Positions 24,766 through 34,668 of a stretch of DNA of 64,000 bases are shown here, piece after piece (position 1 is the first letter of the stretch; every line of letters starts with the position of its first letter). The notes beneath the pieces are model-generated. The model saw only the letters and a list, made by a program, of their open reading frames with translations, was not told the origin of the DNA and ran no database searches. The stretch lies in contig JAEZRE010000012.1 of the NCBI GenBank assembly GCA_023412915.1, positions 18,818-82,817 on the forward strand. Direction: 5' to 3'. Made by a program: the position numbers and the translations under genes. The stretch comes from Bacillota bacterium (GTDB lineage: Bacteria > Bacillota > Clostridia > Acetivibrionales > DTU013).

Positions 24766-27700
24766 ATGAAGCAAAGTGATCAGAGCACTGTACCGGAGGG
24801 GCAGAGACTTTACAGCCCACAGATCAGGCAGGCGCCTAACGGACTGCCGGTAAAGCAGGGTCTCTACGACCCTCAGAATGAGCATGACGCATGTGGTATC
24901 GGATTCGTGGTGAATATTGACGGGACCAGATCCCACCAGATCATAAGACAGGCGCTTACTATTCTTGTAAACCTCTCCCACAGAGGCGGCAGCGGTTCCG
25001 AAAACAATACGGGCGACGGCGCGGGAATCCTGATCCAGATCCCTCATAAATTACTTGAAAGCGAGTGCAAAAAAACAGGTATCACTCTTCCCGAACAGGG
25101 CGGTTACGGCGTAGGAATGGTTTTTCTAAGCAACGACGCCGGGAATCGCAGTGAAATGATAAAAATTATCAATAATATAATTGAAGAAGAAGGTCAGAAA
25201 GTGCTTGGCTGGAGGGATGTGCCGACAAATCCGGTTTCCCTGGGAAAAACAGCTCTTGCATGCATGCCCTTTATTAAGCAGGTCATAATAGGTAAAAATC
25301 CGGCAATCGAGAACAAGCTTGCTTTTGAAAGAAAGCTGTACGTGATACGCAAGCGTATCGAAAAGGTTGCCGTACAGAAAGAGCTGACCTTCTATGCCGC
25401 CAGTTTTTCATCGGGAACGATAGTATACAAGGGCATGCTTACCGCGGAGCAGGTGGATGAATTCTATACCGACCTTAAGAGCCAACATGTAGAAAGCGCA
25501 ATGGCGCTCGTTCATTCCCGCTACAGTACCAACACCTTCCCAAGCTGGGAAAGGGCTCATCCAAACCGTTATGTCATCCACAACGGCGAAATAAACACAC
25601 TGCGCGGCAATGTCAATTGGATGGCTGCACGTGAGGCTACCCTGGAATCCGAAGTTTTCGGTGAAGATCTGAAAAAGGTATATCCCGTGATCAATCCGGA
25701 CGGCAGCGACTCGGCCATGTTCGACAACTGTCTTGAATTCCTGACTCTTTCAGGCCGTTCACTTCCCCACTCCATGATGATGATGATACCGGAACCCTGG
25801 CAGAATCATGAGAGCATGAACGACGAAAAGAAGGCATTTTATGAATTCCACAGCTGCCTTATGGAACCCTGGGACGGACCCGCAGCGATGGCCTTTACCG
25901 ACGGCGCACTGGTCGGTGCGGTATTGGACAGGAACGGACTGCGCCCCGCACGTTATTACGTTACGAAGGATGGGCAGGTCATACTTTCATCAGAAGTGGG
26001 CGTACTCGACATCCCTCCGGAACGCATATTGAACAAGGAAAGGCTGAAACCCGGAAGAATGCTGCTGATCGACACCGTCGAAGGCCGTATTATAAATGAT
26101 CATGAATTGAAAAATAAAATATCCCGGGAGCATCCATACCGTAAATGGCTTGAAGAATACGTGCTCAAACTGGAAAACCTTCCTGTGTTGTCGCCTTATC
26201 CCCAAACGAATTACATTACGCTCCTGCAGCGACAGAAAATATTCGGTTATACCTTCGAAGAGCTGAGGAAGATCATCGCTCCGATGGCAGCCGACGGACA
26301 GGAAGCCATAGGCGCAATGGGCACAGATACCCCGCTGGCAGTGCTGTCCGATAAGCCGCAGCTTCTTTACAACTATTTCAAGCAGCTTTTTGCACAGGTA
26401 ACCAATCCCCCGATCGACGCGCTGCGTGAGGAAATTATAACCGCGACGGAGACCTTTATAGGTTCCGAAGGCAATTTGGTGTATCCTACGCCTGAGAGCT
26501 GTAAACAGATAAAAGTCAAATATCCGATCATAACCAACGAGGAGCTTGCAAAGCTTCGTGATATAACCAAGCCGGGCTTCCGTTCGTTCAACCTTCCAAT
26601 GCTCTTCAAAGCCGACAACGGCGAGCAGGGGATGAGGCGTGCTCTTGATGAAATCTTCAGCGACGCCTCGAATGCCATAAAGGAAGGCGCCAATATACTG
26701 ATACTCTCAGACAGGGGCGTCAGCAGAAAATATGCTGCCATACCTGCGTTGCTGGCAGTTTCCGGATTGCATCACCACCTGATCCGCGAAGGCACGCGCA
26801 CCAGAGTCAGTATAATAGTAGAGTCCGGCGAGCCCAGAGAAGTACACCATTTTGCGTTGCTGATCGGATTCGGCGCATCGGCGATCAATCCATACCTCGC
26901 TTACGAAACGATCGACGGTATGGTCAGAGAAGGTATGCTCAAGGAATCGCATCTCAAATACGGCTCGAAGAAATATACAAAGGCGGCGGTGAAAGGCATC
27001 GTAAAAACGCTGTCCAAGATGGGTATTTCGACGGTACAAAGCTACCAGGGCGCTCAGATATTCGAAGCCGTAGGTATAAACAAGGAAGTCATAGACAGGT
27101 ATTTTACGAAGACCGCATCCAGAATAGAGGGTATAGGCCTTGACGTGATAGCCGGAGAAGTGCTGATACGCCATAAAAACGCTTTCGACGAGCGCAATAC
27201 CGAAGACGTGCTCGAAACGGGAGGCCAATATCAGTGGAGAAGGGACGGAGAATATCACCTTTACAACCCCGAAACCATCCACAAGCTGCAGCTGGCCTGC
27301 AGAACGAACGATTACAGGACCTTCGGAGAATATTCCAGGCTCCTGGACGAACAGACACAAAGGCAGTGCACGATACGCGGACTGCTTGATTTCAAATACG
27401 ACCGCGCCCCGGTACCGGTTGAAGAGGTAGAATCCGTAGATTCCATTTGCAGGCGCTTCAAGACCGGCGCCATGTCCTATGGCTCCATCAGCAAGGAAGC
27501 CCATGAGGCATTGGCAATAGCGATGAACCGGCTCGGCGGAAAAAGCAATACGGGCGAAGGCGGTGAAGACCCGGAACGTTTCAAACCGGACAGCAACGGC
27601 GACAGCCGCTGCAGCGCCATTAAGCAGGTGGCCTCGGGCCGTTTCGGAGTAACGAGCAATTACCTGGTGAATGCAAAGGAACTCCAGATAAAGATGGCAC

Positions 27701-29415
27701 AGGGCGCAAAACCTGGCGAAGGCGGACAGCTGCCCGGCGCCAAGGTATATCCCTGGATTGCGAAGGTAAGACATTCAACGGCCGGCGTCGGACTTATTTC
27801 ACCGCCGCCGCACCATGATATTTATTCGATAGAAGATCTAGCGGAGCTTATATATGACTTGAAAAATGCAAACCGCGAAGCAAGGATCAGCGTCAAACTG
27901 GTTTCCGAAGTTGGCGTGGGAACGGTAGCGGCCGGTGTTGCGAAGGGACGCGCGGACGTCGTGCTCATAAGCGGTTACGATGGAGGCACGGGAGCCTCGC
28001 CCAGGAGCAGCATACGTCACGCAGGGCTTCCCTGGGAGCTCGGCCTCGCAGAGACCCATCAGACGCTGATGCTTAATGATTTGAGAAGCAGGATCGTAGT
28101 AGAAACCGACGGTAAGCTGATGACCGGACGCGACGTAATTGTCGCAGCGCTACTTGGCGCCGAGGAATTCGGTTTCGCAACGGCTCCGCTGGTAACGCTC
28201 GGCTGTGTCATGATGAGAGTCTGCAACCTCGATACCTGCCCGGTAGGCGTCGCAACGCAGAATCCAGAGTTGAGAAAGAAATTCTGCGGTGATCCGCAGT
28301 ATGTAGTGAATTTCATGCGCTTTATCGCTCAGGAAATGCGCGAGTGGATGGCTAAGCTCGGCTTCCGTACGATTGACGAAATGGTCGGACACAGCGAAGT
28401 ACTTGAACCTAATAATGCAATTCTCCACTGGAAATCGAAGGGCCTGGACCTCTCAACGATACTTTATCAGCCGGATATGCCCGCGGATTCTCCCAGGCAT
28501 TGTATAAAGAGCCAGGAGCATCTGATCACGGATACTCTGGATACTCAGGTACTGCTTGAAATATGCAGACCCGCGCTCCAGAAGGGTGAAAAGGTCACTG
28601 CCGAACTGCCTATCAGGAACACCGACCGTGTCGTCGGAACGATCCTTGGCAGTGAAATAACGAAGAAATACGGTGAAAAAGGACTTCCCGAAGATACTGT
28701 AAACCTGAAGTTCACAGGTTCAGCCGGCCAGAGCTTCGGAGCCTTCATACCCAAAGGCCTGTCGCTCACGCTCGAAGGCGATGCGAACGATTACCTCGGC
28801 AAAGGGCTTTCAGGCGGCAGGATAGTTGTCTATCCTCCTAAAAAGTCGGTCTTTGTCCCTGAGGAGAATATAATTTCGGGCAATGTCTGCCTGTACGGCG
28901 CAACGAGCGGCGAAGCCTATATCAGCGGTATGGCCGGGGAACGTTTCTGCGTCAGGAACAGCGGAGCGTCGGCTGTCGTGGAAGCGGTAGGAGACCACGG
29001 CTGTGAATACATGACGGGCGGTCGCGTCGTCGTTCTCGGCTCAACGGGAAGGAACTTCGCAGCCGGTATGTCGGGCGGCGTGGCTTATGTGCTCGATGAA
29101 AAAGGCGTATTCAATAAAAAATGCAATAAGGAAATGGTAGAGCTACAGAAGCTCGAAGATAAAGGCGAGATCGATCAAGTCAGAGGAATGGTGGAAAAGC
29201 ATCTCGAATACACCGGCAGCAAGCTTGCCGAAAGGGTCCTGCAGAGCTGGGACGAAGTGCTGCCGCTGTTTGTAAAGGTAATGCCGAAGGATTACGAAAA
29301 GATGCTGAAGGCTATAAAGAAAATGCAGGATGCCGGCTTAAGCGGAGATGAAGCTCTTCTAGCCGCATTTGAAGAAAATAAAGGAAATGTGAGCCTGGCG
29401 GAAGACGACGATTGA
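24766..29415 (+). CDS. gltB: NADPH glutamate synthase, large subunit
   Basis: A 1549-residue subunit that takes the amide nitrogen of glutamine to 2-oxoglutarate. The N-terminal nucleophile is Cys43 in NEHDACGIGFV, implying removal of a 42-residue propeptide. The class II amidotransferase domain runs to about 430 (SRYSTNTFPSWERAHP, HNGEINTLRGN). Then come the central domain and the FMN synthase domain (SGYDGGTGASPRSSIRHAGL). The [3Fe-4S] ligands are C1147, C1153 and C1158 in CVMMRVCNLDTCPVG. The C-terminal GXGXG beta-helix includes NDYLGKGLSGGRIVVYPP. The start is the ATG with AAAGGGTG upstream; two earlier ATGs in frame overlap that site. It forms an operon with gltD, 45 bases on. Confidence 0.98.
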   Translation: MKQSDQSTVPEGQRLYSPQIRQAPNGLPVKQGLYDPQNEHDACGIGFVVNIDGTRSHQIIRQALTILVNLSHRGGSGSENNTGDGAGILIQIPHKLLESECKKTGITLPEQGGYGVGMVFLSNDAGNRSEMIKIINNIIEEEGQKVLGWRDVPTNPVSLGKTALACMPFIKQVIIGKNPAIENKLAFERKLYVIRKRIEKVAVQKELTFYAASFSSGTIVYKGMLTAEQVDEFYTDLKSQHVESAMALVHSRYSTNTFPSWERAHPNRYVIHNGEINTLRGNVNWMAAREATLESEVFGEDLKKVYPVINPDGSDSAMFDNCLEFLTLSGRSLPHSMMMMIPEPWQNHESMNDEKKAFYEFHSCLMEPWDGPAAMAFTDGALVGAVLDRNGLRPARYYVTKDGQVILSSEVGVLDIPPERILNKERLKPGRMLLIDTVEGRIINDHELKNKISREHPYRKWLEEYVLKLENLPVLSPYPQTNYITLLQRQKIFGYTFEELRKIIAPMAADGQEAIGAMGTDTPLAVLSDKPQLLYNYFKQLFAQVTNPPIDALREEIITATETFIGSEGNLVYPTPESCKQIKVKYPIITNEELAKLRDITKPGFRSFNLPMLFKADNGEQGMRRALDEIFSDASNAIKEGANILILSDRGVSRKYAAIPALLAVSGLHHHLIREGTRTRVSIIVESGEPREVHHFALLIGFGASAINPYLAYETIDGMVREGMLKESHLKYGSKKYTKAAVKGIVKTLSKMGISTVQSYQGAQIFEAVGINKEVIDRYFTKTASRIEGIGLDVIAGEVLIRHKNAFDERNTEDVLETGGQYQWRRDGEYHLYNPETIHKLQLACRTNDYRTFGEYSRLLDEQTQRQCTIRGLLDFKYDRAPVPVEEVESVDSICRRFKTGAMSYGSISKEAHEALAIAMNRLGGKSNTGEGGEDPERFKPDSNGDSRCSAIKQVASGRFGVTSNYLVNAKELQIKMAQGAKPGEGGQLPGAKVYPWIAKVRHSTAGVGLISPPPHHDIYSIEDLAELIYDLKNANREARISVKLVSEVGVGTVAAGVAKGRADVVLISGYDGGTGASPRSSIRHAGLPWELGLAETHQTLMLNDLRSRIVVETDGKLMTGRDVIVAALLGAEEFGFATAPLVTLGCVMMRVCNLDTCPVGVATQNPELRKKFCGDPQYVVNFMRFIAQEMREWMAKLGFRTIDEMVGHSEVLEPNNAILHWKSKGLDLSTILYQPDMPADSPRHCIKSQEHLITDTLDTQVLLEICRPALQKGEKVTAELPIRNTDRVVGTILGSEITKKYGEKGLPEDTVNLKFTGSAGQSFGAFIPKGLSLTLEGDANDYLGKGLSGGRIVVYPPKKSVFVPEENIISGNVCLYGATSGEAYISGMAGERFCVRNSGASAVVEAVGDHGCEYMTGGRVVVLGSTGRNFAAGMSGGVAYVLDEKGVFNKKCNKEMVELQKLEDKGEIDQVRGMVEKHLEYTGSKLAERVLQSWDEVLPLFVKVMPKDYEKMLKAIKKMQDAGLSGDEALLAAFEENKGNVSLAEDDD

Positions 29416-29459
29416 TGTTGTTTCTTCTGAAATGAGGCGAGCTGTAAGGAGGCAGTGTT

Positions 29460-30944
29460 ATGGGTAAATCTACTGGATTTATGGAATATAAGAGAATTGT
29501 TCCGGCTGATCGCGAACCATTGGAAAGGATCAAGGATTGGGATGAATTCCATCTCCACCTTCCTGAAAAGGAACAGCGCATGCAGGGTGCGCGCTGTATG
29601 GACTGCGGAACCCCGTTCTGCCATATGGGCCTGATGATCAACGGTCTGGCTTCGGGCTGCCCGCTGAACAATCTGATACCCGAATGGAACGATCTGATGT
29701 ACAAGGGCAACTGGCGCGAAGCCGTTAAAAGGCTGCTCAGAACGAACAACTTTCCGGAGTTTACGGGAAGGGTCTGTCCGGCGTTATGTGAGGGTTCCTG
29801 CACGGTAGGCATCAACGACCCGCAGGTGACGGTCAAAAACAACGAATGCTCCATCATAGAAAAGGCTTTCAAGGAAGGCTGGATAAAACCTGAGCTTCCT
29901 GAAATACGTACGGGCAAAAGAGTGGCGGTTGTCGGCTCCGGTCCTTCAGGACTGGCCTGTGCGGACCAGTTGAACAAAGCCGGTCATCTGGTGACAGTCT
30001 TTGAACGCAATGACAGGATCGGCGGTTTGCTGATGTATGGCATACCGAATATGAAGCTCGATAAAAAGATAGTACAGCGCAGGGTAAAGCTGCTTTCTGA
30101 AGAGGGAATAGAATTCAGGACCGGCGTTGAAGTCGGAAAAGACATAGCGCCGGAAAAGCTGCTTGAGGAATACGATGCAGTGGTATTCTGCTGCGGCGCG
30201 ACAAAACCGAGGGATCTTCCCATCGAGGGAAGAAATCTTACAGGCATCTATTTTGCAGTGGATTTTCTTAAGGCAAACACCAAAAGCCTGTTGGATTCAA
30301 AGCATGTTGACGGAAGTTATATTGATGCGAAGGATAAGGACGTCATTATAATAGGCGGTGGGGATACCGGCACGGACTGTGTTGGAACCTCGATACGCCA
30401 CGGCTGCAGGAGCGTTATGCAGCTTGAGATAATGCCGCAGCCCCCCGTGGAAAGGAAGCCCGACAATCCGTGGCCTCAGTGGCCGAAGATACTCAAGACC
30501 GATTACGGCCAGGAAGAAGCGGCAGCATTGTTCGGGAGCGATCCGCGCCATTACTGCATAACGGCCAAGAAATTCGTCGGAGATGAAAATGGAAACCTGA
30601 AGGAAGTGCATACAGTTGAGGTGGATTGGCAGAAGGACGCTTCGGGACGTTTTGTCCCTGTGGATATCCCGGGTACTGAAAAGGTTTACCCGGCACAGCT
30701 GGTACTGCTTGCAATGGGCTTCCTCGGACCGGAAGAAACTTCTTTCAAAGCTTTGAACGTCGAGCAGGACAACCGCTCGAATGTAAAAGCCGAATATGGT
30801 AAATTCTCTACCAACGTAAAGGGCGTATTTGCCGCCGGAGACATGCGGCGCGGACAAAGTCTGGTCGTATGGGCAATAAACGAAGGCCGGGGCGCTGCGC
30901 GCGAGTGCGACAAATATCTGATGGGCAGCTCTATGCTGCCATAA
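29460..30944 (+). CDS. gltD: NADPH glutamate synthase, small subunit
   Basis: A 494-residue flavoprotein that passes electrons from NADPH through FAD and two [4Fe-4S] clusters to the large subunit. The N-terminal cysteines RCMDCGTPFCHMG and SGCPLNN, plus GRVCPALCEGSC, are the cluster ligands. The FAD motif is VAVVGSGPSGLACADQL (about 157-173) and the NADPH motif VIIIGGGDTGTDCVG (about 296-310). ATG start 7 bases after AAGGAGG. Last gene of the gltBD operon, ending before a 13-bp terminator stem. Confidence 0.98.
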   Translation: MGKSTGFMEYKRIVPADREPLERIKDWDEFHLHLPEKEQRMQGARCMDCGTPFCHMGLMINGLASGCPLNNLIPEWNDLMYKGNWREAVKRLLRTNNFPEFTGRVCPALCEGSCTVGINDPQVTVKNNECSIIEKAFKEGWIKPELPEIRTGKRVAVVGSGPSGLACADQLNKAGHLVTVFERNDRIGGLLMYGIPNMKLDKKIVQRRVKLLSEEGIEFRTGVEVGKDIAPEKLLEEYDAVVFCCGATKPRDLPIEGRNLTGIYFAVDFLKANTKSLLDSKHVDGSYIDAKDKDVIIIGGGDTGTDCVGTSIRHGCRSVMQLEIMPQPPVERKPDNPWPQWPKILKTDYGQEEAAALFGSDPRHYCITAKKFVGDENGNLKEVHTVEVDWQKDASGRFVPVDIPGTEKVYPAQLVLLAMGFLGPEETSFKALNVEQDNRSNVKAEYGKFSTNVKGVFAAGDMRRGQSLVVWAINEGRGAARECDKYLMGSSMLP

Positions 30945-30990
30945 TTCTCTTCAAATTGCCATAACACCTGCCATAATATATATTTATGAA

Positions 30991-31026
30991 AGAGCATCAG
31001 CGAAACAATATCGCTGATGCTCTTTT
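30991..31026 (+). terminator. Intrinsic terminator of gltBD
   Basis: A perfect 13-bp stem AGAGCATCAGCGA / TCGCTGATGCTCT with a 7-base loop, followed by TTTTTC. Confidence 0.92.
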
Positions 31027-31077
31027 TCTGTAATGTCGCTGGGCCGGTTATGACGGCTCGTCGATATGACCGCCAAG

Positions 31078-32139
31078 TTAATATAGTGTAATGCTGCCGC
31101 TGTCCGTATAGACATCCATAGAAACGCCGCCTCCGGCGACATCTCCGTAAACCTCGCCCGTGGGCGATTTCTTCAGTGTTCCGGGAGATGGATTGATTTT
31201 ATTATGTACCTTGCCGCCGGTCGATCTGGCAATCAGTGAATATCCTTTGTTCTCAGGCATTTTAAGCCTTATATCGGCATCCGCGGATTTTACTGAAAGC
31301 TTTCCGGCACTGTCAAGGCCGGTCAACTCCGCATCTATGCTGCCTGTGGACGCGTAAAGATCCGATCCGCTGCCTATCCCGGTATTTTTGATTACCAGCC
31401 GCCCTGCAGACAAATCGCATTTAAGAGCGCCCTCGGAGTCCTCAATAATGGCGTCGCCCGATACCGACGTAAGATCTACCGGGCCTTTAACCGCTTTAAG
31501 GTTGATATTCCCATGCTTGCACTCATAGCTGCCACTCCCTGAGTAGTCCTCCATTTGAATATTTCCTTTGTCTACCGATACTTTTATACTGTCCGAACTG
31601 CTTTCCGCAACAGCGATCTGCCCGTTCACCATGGAAAACTCGGCCGACCTCAGCCCATCCAAACCGGAAATATCGACAGTTCCGTTTTTCAATGAAACAT
31701 TCAGCATGTTTATAGCCTCAGGTATGATAAATTCAATGTCGTCTGCCATACCGTAAAGCGGTTTTATTTCTTTACTCTGCTTCTGGTCCACGTTGACGCT
31801 ATACGCAACGCTGTCAACCTTGCTTTTGCTCATATCCAGCAGTTCGCCGAGGCGCTCCTTCGAAGCCGGTCCCTTGATACGCAGGGTCTCCCTGATAAGT
31901 AGCTTTTCACCGTTTCCGCGCGTGATCCGGATATTTCCGTTATCTATACTTACGCGCAGCCGGACCTGTGAATCCAATTTGACTTCTCTATCCTCGCTTT
32001 TCTCGACGGTTAGCCCTATTACAGGCCTTCCAGCCGTGACAACACTCCAGTGTCCGCCCGTGGACGAACAGCCGGCAAGCCATACTATTGTAAATACCAG
32101 CAACGTAATCGATGAAAAGCTCTTTGCCAGCCTGATCAA
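31078..32139 (-). CDS. DUF4097-family lipoprotein
   Basis: A 353-residue exported lipoprotein. From the TTG start the signal peptide runs IRLAKSFSSITLLVFTIVWL to the lipobox LAGC, so the mature protein begins at that cysteine and is tethered outside the membrane. The rest is repetitive beta-strand sequence (LRSAEFSMVNGQIAVAESSS, GDAIIEDSEGALKCDLSAGR, TGSIDAELTGL), the right-handed beta-helix pattern of DUF4097. The start is uncertain: the TTG overlaps the end region of the preceding gene, whose stop codon lies 5 bases upstream, indicating translational coupling. Family function is unknown; homologues often accompany envelope-stress or regulator genes. Confidence 0.78.
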   Translation of the reverse strand: MIRLAKSFSSITLLVFTIVWLAGCSSTGGHWSVVTAGRPVIGLTVEKSEDREVKLDSQVRLRVSIDNGNIRITRGNGEKLLIRETLRIKGPASKERLGELLDMSKSKVDSVAYSVNVDQKQSKEIKPLYGMADDIEFIIPEAINMLNVSLKNGTVDISGLDGLRSAEFSMVNGQIAVAESSSDSIKVSVDKGNIQMEDYSGSGSYECKHGNINLKAVKGPVDLTSVSGDAIIEDSEGALKCDLSAGRLVIKNTGIGSGSDLYASTGSIDAELTGLDSAGKLSVKSADADIRLKMPENKGYSLIARSTGGKVHNKINPSPGTLKKSPTGEVYGDVAGGGVSMDVYTDSGSITLY

Positions 32140-32143
32140 TACC

Positions 32144-33811
32144 CTACCATCCCTTCTCAAGGTCTTTTTGCGCCAAATAATTCGTCAGATTGAAGGACTG
32201 CCAGTTTCTATTCATCCGCAAAAGCACGTCCTTTCTCTTGTTTAGCATTTCGACGGCTTTTGCCGATACGTTTGGATCCTTATCCTTCGCCAGTTTCTTC
32301 AGATCATCGACTACTCCGCTCGACAGGGAACGGAAGTATTCGATATCTATCTCATTAGTAGTATAGTATCTCTCGACGTTGTTCTTTGCAATCATTTCAT
32401 CAACATTTATATAGTTGACTACCGTGAAAGCGATCACTGCAGCTATTATATAAGGCTTCAGGAGCGGCAGCCTGTCAATCCATACCCTAGCTAGCGTAAT
32501 AACGAAGAGCACAAGCAGGAAGGCCATGAAAGCATGGGTCATTATGCGTAGAAAAGTAAAGCCATATGCCTGCTCATACAAGGACATCCTGTAATGCGCC
32601 GATATGAGCATTACAATGGTACAGCCGATCATTACGCTGTTCAATGCCCTGAAAGCCAGATTCAAACCTGCCGCGCCTTTTTTGGTGTATGTCAGCGTAA
32701 ATGCCAGGAGAGCGATATTGAGCAGGGAGACAAGAATCAGTTCAAAAAAGCCGCTCCTTGCATATTCGGCAAAGGTGAACCCGTCCGGGAGTCCGAACCT
32801 GCCGAACAAGTAAGCAAACTGGATGACGACGAATATAACGTACAAAATATCCACTGTCACCGTTACGGTAATTATAATCACAGGATCCCATGCCTTTTTC
32901 TGTTCGGGAGATTTTAAAACGATACCGTTTATTGTATTGTCGACCGGTCGTTCTTTATGGCCGAGACTCCAGAGATAGCTGAAGGAGAGGAAGAAAATAA
33001 CGAGCGCGACTATCGTCCTTCCTACTATCTCACCAGCGTTAACATTTATAAACAGGTTCGGCAGCTTATCCACAAGCTTCCCGAACACCATGTCCGCCGA
33101 GGAGAGGAGCGGGAGCAGAATCAAAACAAGCGGCACCGATATGGCCAGACCGATCAGTACCCTGGTTGCCGCGGATTTTTTACCATTATCGGCGGGGCTT
33201 TTTTTAATCAGCGAGGCAATGAGCCTGAACGGCTTGAATACATGCAGCAGGCACCTGGCGATCATACCGAATATAATATCTACGATTATACCCGGACTGT
33301 GCCATTTATAGGTGTTTAAGCCCGTTATGAGCAGTGTCTGCAAAAGTATCAGAACAGGCAATGCAAGAATGTCCAGCACCATAAGCGCCTCATTCCCGAA
33401 GAGCGCATAGGTGAGCGAAATCAGGAAAACCGGGATACTGAGGAACCATCCGAATTTTGCCTCTTTTGTGAGCACAGGACGCGTATAGGCAAATAATAAG
33501 GCATAAAAGGCAATAACAAAGATCGGTATCGATATACCGGGATATTTGCCGTAAAACAGCCAGACAAAAAGTATCCCGAACAGTAAAGCGCCGGCTGCCA
33601 TAAGTTTGTCGGGTCTTTGGAAAATCAGTTTATCGGGCTTGCCATCATTGGCTCGTCTGTCATCCTTTTTCTCACCGTTACTTGTGTCCTTCATTTCTTT
33701 TGGTTCATTTGGTTTATTTGGCTCATTCATTTCCTTGGTTTCATCCGTTTCGTTCATATTTTTCATTTCATCCGGTTCATTCATAGTCTTTGTTTCACTT
33801 GTTTCGTCCAT
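32144..33811 (-). CDS. DUF4173 polytopic membrane protein with repetitive N terminus
   Basis: A 555-residue protein. Residues 1-60 are hydrophilic and built of irregular MNEPDEMK / MNETDETK / MNEPNKPN units. About 70-450 contain roughly ten membrane segments matching DUF4173 (LMAAGALLFGILFVWLFYGK, VLILLPLLSSADMVFGKL, FTFAEYARSGFFELILVS). The C-terminal 100 residues are cytoplasmic or extracellular and helical. Function is unknown. ATG start 3-5 bases after GAGGTGGAG. It is followed by the DUF4097 lipoprotein and preceded by an XRE gene 15 bases away, so these are probably one operon with the DUF2975 gene. Confidence 0.85.
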   Translation of the reverse strand: MDETSETKTMNEPDEMKNMNETDETKEMNEPNKPNEPKEMKDTSNGEKKDDRRANDGKPDKLIFQRPDKLMAAGALLFGILFVWLFYGKYPGISIPIFVIAFYALLFAYTRPVLTKEAKFGWFLSIPVFLISLTYALFGNEALMVLDILALPVLILLQTLLITGLNTYKWHSPGIIVDIIFGMIARCLLHVFKPFRLIASLIKKSPADNGKKSAATRVLIGLAISVPLVLILLPLLSSADMVFGKLVDKLPNLFINVNAGEIVGRTIVALVIFFLSFSYLWSLGHKERPVDNTINGIVLKSPEQKKAWDPVIIITVTVTVDILYVIFVVIQFAYLFGRFGLPDGFTFAEYARSGFFELILVSLLNIALLAFTLTYTKKGAAGLNLAFRALNSVMIGCTIVMLISAHYRMSLYEQAYGFTFLRIMTHAFMAFLLVLFVITLARVWIDRLPLLKPYIIAAVIAFTVVNYINVDEMIAKNNVERYYTTNEIDIEYFRSLSSGVVDDLKKLAKDKDPNVSAKAVEMLNKRKDVLLRMNRNWQSFNLTNYLAQKDLEKGW

Positions 33812-33826
33812 TTACTCCACCTCATT

Positions 33827-34078
33827 TCAAGCTTTATCAGGATATTCGCCGTCTCCGTCATCGACAGGGTCATTGCCGGGCACATACTCGAGTATATCTC
33901 CGGGCTGGCAGCTCAACGCCGCGCACAGGGCTTCAAGCGTTGAAAATCGTATCGCCCTTGCCTTGTTGTTTTTCAGTATTGAAAGATTCGCCATCGTTAT
34001 ATCAACTTTTCCAGCCAGCTCTGTAAGCCCTATCTTCCGTTTTGCCATCATTACATCCAGATTGATTCTTATTCCCAT
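33827..34078 (-). CDS. Small XRE-family regulator (YozG type)
   Basis: An 83-residue protein, essentially one helix-turn-helix: NLDVMMAKRKIGLTELAGKV then ITMANLSILKNNKARAIRFS and LEALCAALSCQPGDILEY, followed by a short acidic tail. This is the YozG/YgzD type that is nearly always paired with a DUF2975 membrane protein, as here: the DUF2975 gene ends 13 bases upstream. ATG start 4 bases after GGGAGG. The target is probably its own operon; not shown by sequence. Confidence 0.9.
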   Translation of the reverse strand: MGIRINLDVMMAKRKIGLTELAGKVDITMANLSILKNNKARAIRFSTLEALCAALSCQPGDILEYVPGNDPVDDGDGEYPDKA

Positions 34079-34091
34079 ATGCCCTCCCGCC

Positions 34092-34553
34092 TCATATCGT
34101 AAGATCGTTTTCTTCCTTGACTATAACGGCCTGCCTGAAAACCTCCGCTATAATGAGCAGGAAAAAGCCGCCGATGATGAATACCATCATTAAAATGATC
34201 GTTAAAAAAGAATTGAAGAAAAATATCTTTACAAGGTAGAGAAAGGCTATCACAAAGCAGCAGACCGATATAAGCTTGAAGCTTTTTACGTTGTCCATAC
34301 GGAAAGGGTCCATGCGGTTGAGTGTTTTAAATATTTTCCTTAGTTCGTTCACGATAATCAGAGCCAAAATGCCCGTAACATAAAGAAAAGGCAGCAGAAA
34401 CGCGTACAATTCACTTGTACTGCCTGCCAGCCAATCCATATACCACTGCAATATGAGCGGAAGCGCCAGAACAATAGCTATGCCCCCGAAAAATATGAGA
34501 TCTACAAAGCGTTTGACTATTCCCGATAAGCCGTTTTCACCAAGGATCTTCAT
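34092..34553 (-). CDS. DUF2975 membrane protein
   Basis: A 153-residue protein with four predicted membrane segments (VDLIFFGGIAIVLALPLILQ, ELYAFLLPFLYVTGILALII, LISVCCFVIAFLYLVKIF, LTIILMMVFIIGGFFLLIIA), the DUF2975 pattern, with RKIFKTLNRMDPFRMDNVKS between segments 2 and 3. Function unknown; it is the standard partner of YozG-type XRE regulators and may sense or modulate them at the membrane. ATG start after GGAGGGTGG. First gene of the probable operon DUF2975 - XRE - DUF4173 - DUF4097. Confidence 0.88.
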   Translation of the reverse strand: MKILGENGLSGIVKRFVDLIFFGGIAIVLALPLILQWYMDWLAGSTSELYAFLLPFLYVTGILALIIVNELRKIFKTLNRMDPFRMDNVKSFKLISVCCFVIAFLYLVKIFFFNSFLTIILMMVFIIGGFFLLIIAEVFRQAVIVKEENDLTI

Positions 34554-34668
34554 AGAGTTACCACCCTCCAAGTAAAAGATAACATTTACAAGGAGAGTAT
34601 ACTCTACCTTTTATCAATAGTCAATATAATTTTATCGTTAATCAATAAATTTGTATTGATAATTAATA

